Shown: positions 10,756 to 20,345 of the stretch, one piece after another
How the letters are laid out: the number at the start of each line of letters is the position of its first letter
How positions within the stretch are numbered: position 1 is the stretch's first letter
DNA from: Ricinus communis
Taxonomy: Eukaryota > Streptophyta > Magnoliopsida > Malpighiales > Euphorbiaceae
DNA: 64,000 nt
Direction of reading: 5' to 3'
Assembly: GCF_019578655.1 (NCBI RefSeq)
Contig: NC_063258.1
Location: 434,001-498,000, forward strand
The notes under the pieces: generated by a model
Told to the model about the DNA's origin: nothing
Seen by the model: the letters and a program-made list of their open reading frames with translations, nothing else
Databases searched by the model: none
Position numbers and translations under genes: made by a program

Positions 10756-12475
10756 ATACCCCGAAAAACAAAAGTAAAGGATAAAGAAGAAAAGCCAAAA
10801 GGAAGTTCAGAAACAGTAGAAAGCCCAAAGAAGGAGATAATTCACTTCTCTTCAAAGCCAATCAGAAAATGAACAGAAATCATCCAGAAAGAAATAATTT
10901 CTGACAAAGAAGATCCTGCTCACAAGCAATTTCAAATATAGGAATAGCTTGCACAACAACCTCCTGAATTTTTAAAAATGATCCAGAAATATTCAAAGAC
11001 AAAGCCTGTGGCTGACCTTCAGCCGAAAATCTCTCCACAGTCATCCTCTTCTTCAACTAAAGGTAAATGTATACTACCTATCCCTCTTTCAAAGTCTAAG
11101 ATAGTAGTGTTCCCATCAAAACTATCTTACGATTCTCAAAGCATTTTAAAACTAAATTCTCAACAAATTATTTTGTCCCCAATAAAACTTTTTAAAGCAA
11201 ATGAATATGTAGAAAAATAAAGTGTCCAAAGAATTTTAATTTTTGATGAAGGATTCTGTATAGAAAGCCCCTCAAAGTTAGTTTCAAAAATTTTCCCTCT
11301 AGGATAGTATTTTAAACCCTGGAATAAGGCTAAACCTCAGTGTTATTACCAGTCTATCTTAGAGGTGATTGCTTCTGCGAAGTTCAAACATTTCAAAAAA
11401 CACAAAAGCCACAAAGACTCAGCCTATTCTACTTGTACTATTCAAAGAATTCTTCACCCTTCAAATTGGAGAATGGAGTTGCATTCTTCAAGATCTTTCC
11501 TAATGACCCTTCAGAACCCCTATTCCTCAAGTTTCACTACCACTTTTAATTACTGGAATTACCAACAAGCCTGGTTCAATACCTTTCTCTTACAAAATGA
11601 AGGACAAAGTCATTTCTCACTTTTTTGCTTTGGTACTAGCACTATCCAGCCTTCAAAGATACCTTACTGGTTTAAACAATGGTGGAACTATTATGGTAAT
11701 ATTTCAGAAACCATAATACCTGAAGTACTCTCCATTTTTAACTTCTTTAAAGCTCATTATAAACCAAACAAAATAGAAAGACAATTCCCATCCTTGCTTC
11801 TATTTTGTTCAAACTTCTTCCTCCCTTTGGTATGTGTGTGATATTCCTATTTTAATCAAGTAGCAGATGAAGAAGTCATTCTTATTCGCAGATTTAAAGT
11901 AAAGTGATGGGATATATTCAAGGACTAAGAAAAGCTATCTACAAAGATGGTTCAAAATTTTCTTACAAAGAACAGCTTCTTGCCAGCACCTAAAGAGCAA
12001 ACTATCTTCTTGGCACAAAAGTCTTTCATATTTCCACAATTGGCGGTGGCCCAAATGGAAGATGACTTCCTACAACTAATCAAAAAATTGTCAAAAACCA
12101 CCTACTCTAAAGAAAAATTTAAAGCCTCATCATCTTCTTCAAGTACCAGTTCTACAGTTATTCACTTAGATGGTGACGTTAATAAGATGATTGTTTTGGG
12201 ATATTTAAGGCCATAAAACCTTATAAAGCCCTTAGGTTGAAAACCAGAAATGGCAACCCACAATGACATTCTGTAACAAGCCAAAAGCCCGAATAACAAA
12301 AAAGTCTTTTCAAAAGAGAAAGAAGACAAAAGATCTCTCATCCTGCACCATTATTTCAAAGCATGGCAGGCAACTTCTGCTCCATCTCAGAAAAAGAAAA
12401 AAGCCTCCTGCTCCATTATCAAAAGCATCCAAAGACCAAATTAGTGAAGTTGAAGGCTTAAGACCCCTATAAATG
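10756..12475 (+). pseudogene. Second pararetroviral ORF downstream of RNase H, unknown function
   Basis: Three open pieces share one order: 10978-11220 (Ser/Lys-rich), 11365-11841 (158 codons, aromatic-rich, with PYWFKQWWNYYGN) and 11947-12216 (Ser/Lys-rich, ending just before the promoter). They look like one ORF split by shifts. Its C-terminal part recurs in inverted form at 15790-16850. Petunia vein clearing virus has no such separate ORF, while florendoviruses are described with an ORF2 of unknown function here. The homology is inferred from position, not from a search. Confidence 0.55.
12468..12474 (+). promoter_or_regulatory. Pararetroviral TATA box, left arm
   Basis: TATAAAT in the context CCCCTATAAATGGAGGA, just past the second ORF and about 475 bp before the primer site. 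This is the normal place for the pregenomic RNA promoter. Transcription from here would run rightwards through the leader and movement protein into the palindrome centre. Confidence 0.7.
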
Positions 12476-12664
12476 GAGGAGATTTCAAAGAAAAAGGGGG
12501 ACAAAAAAACTACAAGTAATTCTTGTATTCTTCAAGTTCTCTGTAATCAGTAGAAATATAGTGAGATAAGAGTGTTGAGAGTAAGAGAGAAGTCTTTCCT
12601 CTTGTATTCTACAACTCTACTCTTGTAAGTTATATTTCTTTCCAAAACTTTTATTTTCAGAGAT

Positions 12665-12941
12665 AAATAAACACTCGTTCTATTTTTTTTTCTTTCTGCC
12701 CATACTTATAGATAACAAGTGTATGCTTTGTACTTGCCTCATTTAAGGACCTGCATATCAGGAACTTGTTATTTTCTTTTTATCACTTTGTATAGATAAC
12801 ACTAAATAAACACTCATTTTTTTCTTCTCTTTCTGCCCATACTCATAGATAACAAGTGTATGCTCTGTGCTTGCCTAATTTAAGGATCTTGCACATCGAA
12901 AACTTGTTATTTTCTTTCCGTCACTCTATATAGATAACACT
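12665..12941 (+). repeat. 138-139-bp tandem repeat between poly(A) signal and primer site
   Basis: Two direct copies, 12665-12803 and 12804-12941, each begin AAATAAACACTC and end GATAACACT. Each carries an AATAAA poly(A) signal and the phrase CATAGATAACAAGTGTATGC with one variable base. The second abuts the tRNA-Met primer site. The same duplication exists in the inverted arm (about 15308-15585), so it predates the rearrangement and belonged to the virus. It probably covers the terminal R region of the pregenomic RNA. Confidence 0.85.
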
Positions 12942-12953
12942 AGTATCAGAGCC
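12941..12953 (+). promoter_or_regulatory. tRNA-Met primer-binding site, left arm
   Basis: TAGTATCAGAGCC differs at one base from TGGTATCAGAGCC, the complement of the 3' end of plant initiator tRNA-Met. Caulimoviridae use this tRNA to prime minus-strand DNA. This point is by convention position 1 of the viral genome. Confidence 0.85.
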
Positions 12954-13149
12954 TAAAGGTCCCTGGGTAGGGAAGGTTATTTACATCAAAGTGTTTTAAA
13001 CTCGTTTTATTTAACTGCCTCATATCTTTGAATAAGCAAACTTGTTCATTTATGCACAGTAGTAAGACTCGTTTTTGGAGATAAGGGCAGTAAAACTGGT
13101 GGCTTGGTTCATGTTTGTTTAAGACAAAGTTATTTTATTTTGTTCTAAA

Positions 13150-13745
13150 ATAAATTTAGAACCACATTTCTGTAGATCGTCTTCATTTTCAGACTCTTCT
13201 ACCTCTGACTCCTCAAGGTCCAATGGTTTGGTAAATCGTGAAGAAATCACTATTGAAGATTGTACAAAATATATTAATGAGTGGGAAATACCTAAGATTC
13301 AAAAGAAGCAAATTTATGAGTTCTTAAAGTTTTCTATCTTCAAAATAAATTTTACCATCAAGACTGAAGAAAGGGATATCCAAATTTCAAAGCCTTTTAA
13401 CGAAATCTATCTTCTAAATCTAAAGACCCTTCAGAAACATAAAGAAAAAGATTACAAATACATCTACATAGATCTTGTCCAGGTAGGAATAAAACCCCTT
13501 ACTAGAGAAGGATTAGAAACTTCTATAATTCATGTTAGGCACTGTTGAGTCAAGTCTTAACAAAGGACCTATCAGTTTCAATTGTTTCCTAAATATTACA
13601 ATCTTTTTAAATGATAAAAATATTTTAAAGAGTATTGTTTCTTCATATTAAAATGCATAATTACAAAATGCTTGAAAGATCTATCCGGATAGCTTTGATT
13701 TTCAAAATTCATTACAAAGCCATGAATTCTGCTTTTAGTTCCAAA
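13150..13745 (+). pseudogene. Pararetroviral movement protein (30K superfamily), left arm
   Basis: The frame 13228-13548 contains IYIDLVQVGIKPLTREGLET, a signature of caulimovirid cell-to-cell movement proteins. Compared with the inverted copy, about 40 bp are missing near 13530, which removes conserved residues and shifts the frame. The later part, with SLNKGPISFN near 13555, lies in another frame. The protein would form tubules or gate plasmodesmata; this copy cannot be complete. Confidence 0.82.
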
Positions 13746-13963
13746 TACAAGCTTCATTCACCAAAAGAATAAACATTATTCCTCTAAACAGACATCTCTA
13801 AAGCCAACGCAACTATTCCAAAGACCATTCAATAGAAAGACATCACACTTCCAGAAGAATGGATACTCGAAGTAGCAACCCAACCTGAATCTCCAAAGCA
13901 GACAGAGCCAAACGCTAACCTCAAAAACATAACCCAATTTTCAGATAGGAAAGTAAAGCTCAC

Positions 13964-14118
13964 ATTCAACAGAAGATCAACTTTTTCTAGATTTTCTTAT
14001 GATACTTCTTCTACTTCAATTATAGATATTGAAAGGGTCTCAAATCTACCTTCTGTCATATATGCCCCTTACAAAGAACCTATTCCAACACGAGGTTTGC
14101 CAAGATTTTCAACATCAG
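13964..14118 (+). repeat. 155-bp terminal redundancy of the viral genome
   Basis: This segment matches 6240-6394 in the same orientation, both ends being offset by 7724 bp. The copies differ at about one base in eight. It closes the viral circle and shows that slightly more than one genome length is present. Confidence 0.88.
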
Positions 14119-14129
14119 AAGATCTATAA
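14082..14129. other. Spacer at the centre of the viral palindrome
   Basis: Forty-eight bases between the two inverted arms. Bases 14082-14118 continue the left viral copy and have no partner in the right arm; 14119-14129 (AAGATCTATAA) match neither copy and look like filler at a joining event. Confidence 0.75.
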
Positions 14130-14479
14130 AGGTTCTTTGTAAGGGGCATAGATAACAGAAGGTAAATTTGAAACCCTTTCAATATCTATGGTTGAAGTAG
14201 AAGAAGTATCGTCAGAAAATCTAGGGGAAGTTGATCTTCTATTGAATGTGAGCTTTACTTTCCCATCTAGAAAATGGGTTTATGTTTCTAAGGTTAGTGT
14301 TTGGCTCTGTCTGCTTTAGAGATTCAGGTTGGGTTGCTCCTTCGAGTATCCATTATTCTGAAAGTGTAATGTCTTTCCATTGAATGATCTTTGGAATAGT
14401 TGCGTTGGCTTTAGAGAAGTCTGTTTTGAGGAATAAGGTTTCTTCTTTTGGTGAATGAAACTTGTGTTTGGAACTAAAA

Positions 14480-14960
14480 GCATAAATCATGGCTTTGTAT
14501 GAATTTTGAAAATTAAAGCTGTCTGGATAGATCCTTCAAGTATTTTGTAATTATACGTTTTAATCTGAAGAATAATATTCTTTAAAATATTTTTATCATA
14601 TAAAGAGATTGTAATATTTGGGAAACAATTAAAACTGATAGGTCCTTTGTTAAGACTCGACTCAACAGTGCCTAACAAGAATCATAGAAATTCGTAAACT
14701 TAGCATCCCTAAGGACTGCTAAGATAGAAGTATCTAATTCTTCTCTAGTAAGGGGTTCTATTCCTACCTGGACAGGACCTATGTGGATGTATTTGTAATC
14801 TTTTTCTTTATGTTTCTGAAGGGTCTTTGAATTTAGAAGATAGATTTCTTCAAAAGGCTTTGAAATTTGGATATTCCTTTCTTCAGTTTTGATGGTAAAA
14901 TCTGTTTTGAAGATAGGAAACTTTGAGAACACATAAATTTGCTTCTTTTGAATCTTGGGT
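14480..14960 (-). pseudogene. Pararetroviral movement protein (30K superfamily), right arm
   Basis: On the minus strand, two overlapping frames (14672-14932 and 14487-14678) carry the movement-protein motifs HIGPVQVGIEPLTREELDTS and GTVESSLNKGPISFNCFPNI. They are separated by a one-base frameshift near 14675. This copy retains the stretch of about 40 bp that is deleted in the left arm. It is more nearly complete than the left copy but still broken. Confidence 0.85.
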
Positions 14961-15295
14961 ATTTCCCAATCATCAATATACTTTATAAAATATTCAGTAA
15001 TGATTTATTCACTATTTACCAAACCTTTGGACCTTGAGGAGTCAAAAGTAAAAGAGTTTGAAAAGGAAGACGATCTACAGAAATGTGGTTCTAAATTTAT
15101 TTTAGAACAAAATAAAATAACTTTGTCTTAAACAAACATAAACCAAGCCACTAGTTTTACTGCCCTTATCTTCAAAATAGATTTTACTACTGTGCATAAA
15201 TGAACAGATTTGCTTATTCAAAGATATGAGGCAGTTGAATAAAACGAGTTTAAAACACTTTGATGTACATAACCTTCCCTACCTAGGGACCTTTA

Positions 15296-15308
15296 GGCTC
15301 TGATACTA
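15296..15308 (-). promoter_or_regulatory. tRNA-Met primer-binding site, right arm
   Basis: GGCTCTGATACTA is the reverse complement of TAGTATCAGAGCC, identical to the primer site of the left arm. It confirms the orientation of the inverted copy. Confidence 0.85.
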
Positions 15309-15585
15309 GTGTTATCTATACAGGGTGACAGAAAGAAAATAACAAGTTTCTGATGTGTAGGATCCTTAAATGAGGCAAGCCCAGAGCATACACTTGTAAT
15401 CTATAAGTATGGGCAGAAAGAAAAAAAAAACGAGTGTTAATTTAGTGTTATTTATACAGAGTGACGGAAAGAAAATAACAAGTTTCTTATGTGTAGGTCC
15501 TTAAATGAGACAAGCACAGAGCATACACTTGTTATCTATAAGTATGGGCAGAAAGAAAAGAAAAGAGAACGAGTGTTTATTAATT
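15308..15585 (-). repeat. Tandem R-like repeat, right arm
   Basis: Two copies of the same sequence of about 135 bp seen at 12665-12941, here inverted, with the boundary near 15440. Both include the reverse complement of the GATAACAAGTGTATGC phrase or a close variant. The duplication is shared by both arms. Confidence 0.8.
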
Positions 15586-15774
15586 TCTGAAAATAAAAGT
15601 TTTGAAAAAAAATATAACTTACAAGAGTAGAGTTGTAGAATATAAGAGGAAATGTTTCTCTCTTACTCTCAACATTTTTATCTCACTATATTTCTATTGA
15701 TTATGGAGAACTTGAAGAATACAAGATTTACTTATAGTTTTTTTTGTCCCCCCTTCTTTTTCAAAATCTCGTCC

Positions 15775-15781
15775 ATTTATA
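15775..15781 (-). promoter_or_regulatory. Pararetroviral TATA box, right arm
   Basis: The reverse complement reads CTCTATAAATGGAC, matching the left-arm promoter. A transcript from here would run leftwards, towards the left-arm promoter and across the palindrome centre. Confidence 0.65.
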
Positions 15782-15789
15782 GAGGTCTT

Positions 15790-16850
15790 GAGCTTTCAGC
15801 TTTAATAATTCGTTCTTTAGAAGCTTTTGTTAATGGAGCAGGAGGCTTTTTTCTTTTCCTAAGATGGAACAGAAGTTGTCTGTCATGCTTTGAAATAATG
15901 GTGCAGGATGGGAGAATCTTTTATCTTCTTTTTCCTTTAAAAAGACTTTTTTTTTCATGTGGAATTTTGGCCCGTTACAGAATGTCATCGTGGGTCGCCA
16001 TTTCTGATTTTCAACCCAAGAGCTTTACAAGGTTTTACAACATTTTATTTTATGGGCTTGAATATCCCAAAACAATCATCTTCATTGAAATCACCATCTA
16101 AGTGAATGGCTGCAGAGCTGGTGCTTGAAGAAGATGATGAGGCTTTAAACTTTTCTTTAGAGGAGGCAGTTTCTGACAATTATATGATTAGTTGTAGGAA
16201 GTCATCTTCCATTTGGACCGCCGCCAATTTTGAAAGTATAAAAGACTTTTGTGCCAGGAAGGTAGTTTGCTCTTTAGGTGCTGGCAAAAAGTTGTTCTTT
16301 GTAAGGAAATTTTGAATCATCTTTGTAGATAGTTTTCTTGGTGGTTGAATTCATCCCACCACTTTATTTTAAATCTGCGGGTAAGAATGACTTCTCCATC
16401 TGCTACTTGATTAAAATAGAAATATCACACGCATATCCAAGAGAGGAAGAAGTTTGAACAAAATAGAAACAAGGGTGGAAATTGTTTTTATATTTTGTTT
16501 GGTTTATAATGAGCTTTGAAGAAGTTAAAAATGGGGAGTACTTTGGGTATTATGGTTTCTGAAATATTACCATAATAGTTCCACCATTATTTAAAATAGT
16601 AAGGGATTTTTTAGGACTAGATAGTGCTAGTATCAAAGTAAAAAAGCCAAGAATGACTTTGTCCTTTATTTTGTAAGAGAAAGTCATTGAACCAGGCTTG
16701 TTGATAATCCCGGTAATTGAAAGTGGTACTAAAACTTGAGGAATAGGTGTTTTGAAGGATTGTTGGAAAAGATCTTGAAGAATACAACTTCATTCCTTAA
16801 TTTGAAGGGTCAAGAATTTGTTGAATATTACAAGTAAAATAGGTTATGTC
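15790..16850 (-). pseudogene. C-terminal part of the second pararetroviral ORF, right arm
   Basis: This inverted copy matches about 11415-12460 and is broken into short minus-strand frames. The plus-strand frames seen here are antisense shadows. The outer end near 16850 stops abruptly inside the ORF, so the copy was truncated on integration or recombination. Confidence 0.6.
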
Positions 16851-18950
16851 TAATAAGAAATGAGAAAGATTGGAGGTGAAATACATATTGGATCGTTGAT
16901 CTCAAAAGGCTGCTCTTCATCCATCTCTCTAACTCTCAGCTCTCGCAACCTCACTGTCTCTTCCCTCGTTTCTTCTTCCCCTCCCCCACCCTCTTTTTTT
17001 TTTTTTTTTCCTGTTGTCTTCTGGATTCTTCTTATCAATTTTATTTTTTATTTAGCTTTGCCCCGTGAAGAATTCATATTAGACCCTCAAGTTTATTTTT
17101 TATATCTCAATTAAACCACTAAATATTATAATAGATCTGGATTCAGATTATTAAAAATGTCAAATTATTATTATTATTATTATTATTATTATTTTGACAG
17201 TATGTCATATTATTATTCTAACCTTTGATTTCTATAATGAATATTACTGAATGCCCCTATCAACTCCAATATTTACTAAAATGCCAAGAACAAATAAAAA
17301 AGATTAACAAATAAACCCTCGTCTTTTACCCATATAACTTTTAATCTTTTTAAAATCTCAAATACTAATTAAGTTACAACACCCATGGAACCTTAACCAA
17401 TAATACTCAAGAACAAATCTATTAACAATATCTCAAATATAAATGGTAGTCACATTATAAAAATTATATGAATTACTTATGTAAATGTTCTCAATGTATT
17501 ATCACTATATTATTTTCATTATTTAGATACAAGTGCTACAAGAATTATCAATTTCAATATTTGAAAATTCAACATCTAATCATATCTTCTTCTAATTAAA
17601 TATTATTATATTTGGTAACTCAAAAAAATTAATGAACAAGTTGATATTGCATGAATCAATATATGTAATAATATGATAAAAATAATGATAATCACTAGCC
17701 CACAAGTTATAGGAGTGAAATGATCAAACACTAATCAATCATTAAATATTATACATGAGTTGATGAAAAAGAGCAAAATGGTACAATATTAAAAGGCGAA
17801 TTTGTATACTTTTTAGCTCCATCTATAATATCTTCTTCCATTCTATAAATGAAATTACTGTAATTCATCAGAAACTTTACATAAAGGAAGAACCCATACA
17901 AATTAAGAATCTGAATCGTGAATGATGAATTACTTTTAAAATCTACAAAAATAATTAGCTAAAGGACAAAATCTAAGACAAATACGTCCTCCCAACAATT
18001 TCGGGATAAACCCATACAAATTAAGATGTCAAGGCACAACTCTTGCTTGTTTGCAACACCACATCCCTCAAATCGTTGAGGGTGCAAGAAAATAAAAATA
18101 TATTTACTACAAGGAACCAACACCTTATATATTCAAAGAACTAATACCAAATTATTTTCAAATTCAAATTAAAACACACCATTTACAAGGTTATCTAGCG
18201 GCAATGGAACCACTATTTCATCATTTACCGTCTAATCATTTACTTGTAATCATCAATACAACGAGCAGGTACACAACCATAATTATTATCAATGAGTTGC
18301 TAGTGAGAGATTGATAATGTTAATTATGGTTATTGCGAGTGAGAGATTGATAACGTTAATTATGTTGCAATCCCCATTTAAACACTTGCATTTTCTTTTT
18401 AGTACCACTGTATCTCTCCTCTTTGCTTATCAATCAAAAAGAACATAAATGATAAGACATGAAAATATAATGATAAAAAAGAAACTACATGAGAGAAACA
18501 AAAATGGCATGCACCTTGAGGCAAACTCCCCTACAGTGTAGGGAAAGGTCTATGACAGTGAAGAATTAATCCTGTGATAGTGAAAGAAAACAAAGACAAA
18601 GCAAAAAGGAGCCAATTTACCCTCCTAAACTTGTGTCAAGAATACGCAGACAATTGATTGAACCCAAATCTAAATTTACCACCCCCTTGAAAAACCCAAA
18701 TCAGATATATAAAAATTTCAATCTGAACAAGAATTACTCTGCAACAATTTCAAATCCTTTAAAATCAATATCAATCACAAAAGCTTTCAGCAACCCAAGC
18801 TACAGTATTGATAAGATCTCCAAGCTATCTTTGATGAAAAATATTATTTTTTTTAAAGTTAAATAGAAAAAATAAGAAGAGAAACAATAAATGTAAAGAA
18901 AAGGAAAGTAGCTTGAAGTGTAATTGTAATAATCCTAAGAAAAATAAAAA
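16851..18950. other. AT-rich intergenic spacer with simple repeats
   Basis: It holds a pyrimidine-rich run with T15 at about 16997-17011, an (ATT)n microsatellite at about 17165-17195, and a 36-bp direct repeat (units from 18303 and 18339, both GTGAGAGATTGATAAYGTTAATTATG). No convincing gene was seen; the frame at 18633-18866 is Lys/Asn/Ser-rich without recognisable motifs. Confidence 0.6.
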
Positions 18951-19126
18951 GAAGAAAAACACAGAAAGCTGAAAATTGGGTTTGAAGATTGCTGCATATG
19001 AGCGATAGCGTTGAGAGGAGAGAGAAAAACAATATCAAAATATAAAAGAGAATTAAATTAAAATTTAATATGGGAAAAAGCTCAAATATGACTCTTAATG
19101 TTATTACATTTTAACTTATATTTTTG

Positions 19127-19372
19127 TCACGTGCTGATGACAAACCATTTTATCAGCACAAGACCGTTCATAAGCACCAAGTACACACAAAGTGCAGTTG
19201 CAAATAACAAGAGTGAATGCATGTGGTTTGTGAAACATAAATTTTAGCCACTCAATTGATAGTTTTACCTCAAATAGAAGAAGGAAAACACAAAACATTG
19301 AGCAGCTAGAATGTAGCTTATGATTTTGTTACGTGCCAATGGTATAAATCTAATTGGCACAGGACCGTCCAT
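19127..19372. repeat. Two diverged 45-50-bp hairpin repeats
   Basis: The units at about 19128-19177 and 19331-19376 share ACGTGC, a variable stem, GCACA, GACCGT and CATAAGCAC. In the first, GTGCTGAT (19131-19138) pairs with ATCAGCAC (19152-19159). In the second, GTGCCAAT (19333-19340) pairs with ATTGGCAC (19353-19360). The stem bases that changed between copies changed on both sides. No gene family is recognised. Confidence 0.65.
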
Positions 19373-19379
19373 AAGCACA

Positions 19380-20345
19380 TGGCATCCAGATACACTAGTA
19401 GGCAAGCAAACATGCATCGCGTCAAGTTGGGTTAATGGTATGCAGCCTAATAGGCCACTCTAATGAAAGACTGGGCTCAAAAAGAAACATGTAATCATAT
19501 GTGAATGAGAGATACTGATCGTATACTTATGTTCCAGCATATACTTTATCTTGCAGGAAGGCCCAACTCAAGTATATACTGGCAACACATACATACAGCA
19601 TTGATAAAATTAATATTAACAAGAGATAACAATCACATGAAAATATCTTAATTAACAAGATAATATACACTATCTTGTGATGATGAGAATGCTGTTTCGT
19701 TCCCTAAAACTTCCACTGAAATTACACATGCATCCTAATTACTACCTGGAGTGTAAACCATACTGCTCAAGAACAATACTAGCAATAATAAAAACAGGGC
19801 CTAAAGAAATAATTAGTAATAAACAGAGATAATAAAAGATAAATATTACTAAAAAATCCAAACAAAAGGATCCAATATTCTAATCAACAAATAATAAAAA
19901 ATAAGTCAGGTACAACTATTTAGTAGATATAATCCTCTAATTAAGAGGATATAATAATTAACTACTATTAAAATAGGCTCCTCTCTTCACATTAAACATA
20001 CAGGAAAGCTAGCACAAAAGACACCAATGTGCGGACCAATATAACAAATGAGTTTTCTTATTGGTTTGCAGTTCAGCAAGTCCCCAGTTCATGTCATTAA
20101 CAAGCCTTGCATCTACTTGGTTAACTAACAAAAGTTTCATGACTAAGACTTGAAATTCTGGCCGAGAAAACAAATAGAAATTCACCCTCTTCCAGAAGGT
20201 TAAGAGGCCTAATTAAACTCCGGCAGCAGAGGATGATCCTACACAGGACAGACATCATGTAAATTCAAGTTCATAAAGCAGATAAACTAATATATATGCA
20301 TATTTATAGCATATTCATCTAGATCAAATTATTAGATTATTATTT
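19380..20345. other. Intergenic spacer
   Basis: AT-rich sequence with no credible ORF or RNA gene. The right end may hold the 3' part of the minus-strand transcript proposed at 20346-21075. Confidence 0.5.

Larger units (their letters stand above)
6240..14118 (+). mobile_element. Endogenous pararetrovirus, full circularly permuted genome (Caulimoviridae)
   Basis: In order along the plus strand are: the end of the movement-protein region, coat protein with zinc knuckle, aspartic protease (DTG), reverse transcriptase (YIDD), RNase H, a second ORF, a TATA promoter, a poly(A) signal, a tRNA-Met primer site, a leader and the movement protein. That is the map of a plant pararetrovirus opened inside or just after the movement-protein gene. 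Bases 6240-6394 recur as 13964-14118, both at a spacing of 7724, so the unit is a complete circle of about 7.72 kb plus a 155-bp overlap. No integrase and no LTRs are present. The separate ORF after RNase H and insertion at TA repeats point to a florendovirus-like or petuvirus-like lineage; the genus is inference. Every coding region carries stops or frameshifts. Confidence 0.92.
14130..16850 (-). mobile_element. Inverted partial copy of the endogenous pararetrovirus (right arm)
   Basis: Read on the minus strand, this segment repeats 11415-14081: end of the second ORF, TATA box, tandem R-like repeats, primer site, leader and movement protein. The first paired bases at the centre are 14081 and 14130; the outer match fades near 11415 and 16850. 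The arms differ at many sites, so they come from distinct viral variants or have diverged for a long time. Capsid, protease and reverse transcriptase are absent from this copy. Confidence 0.9.

Noticed and set aside
12665..12941. Reading the tandem repeats as LTRs of an LTR retrotransposon
   Set aside because: Units are only about 139 bp and adjacent, the gene order is pararetroviral, and no integrase is present.
15652..16315. Plus-strand ORFs of 149 and 69 codons
   Set aside because: They are antisense to the inverted copy of the second pararetroviral ORF; the minus strand is the homologous one.
16850..17114. Overlapping plus- and minus-strand ORFs with Ser/Thr- or Glu/Arg-rich content
   Set aside because: They cross a poly-T run and simple pyrimidine-rich sequence next to the viral edge; no motif or splice pattern supports a gene.
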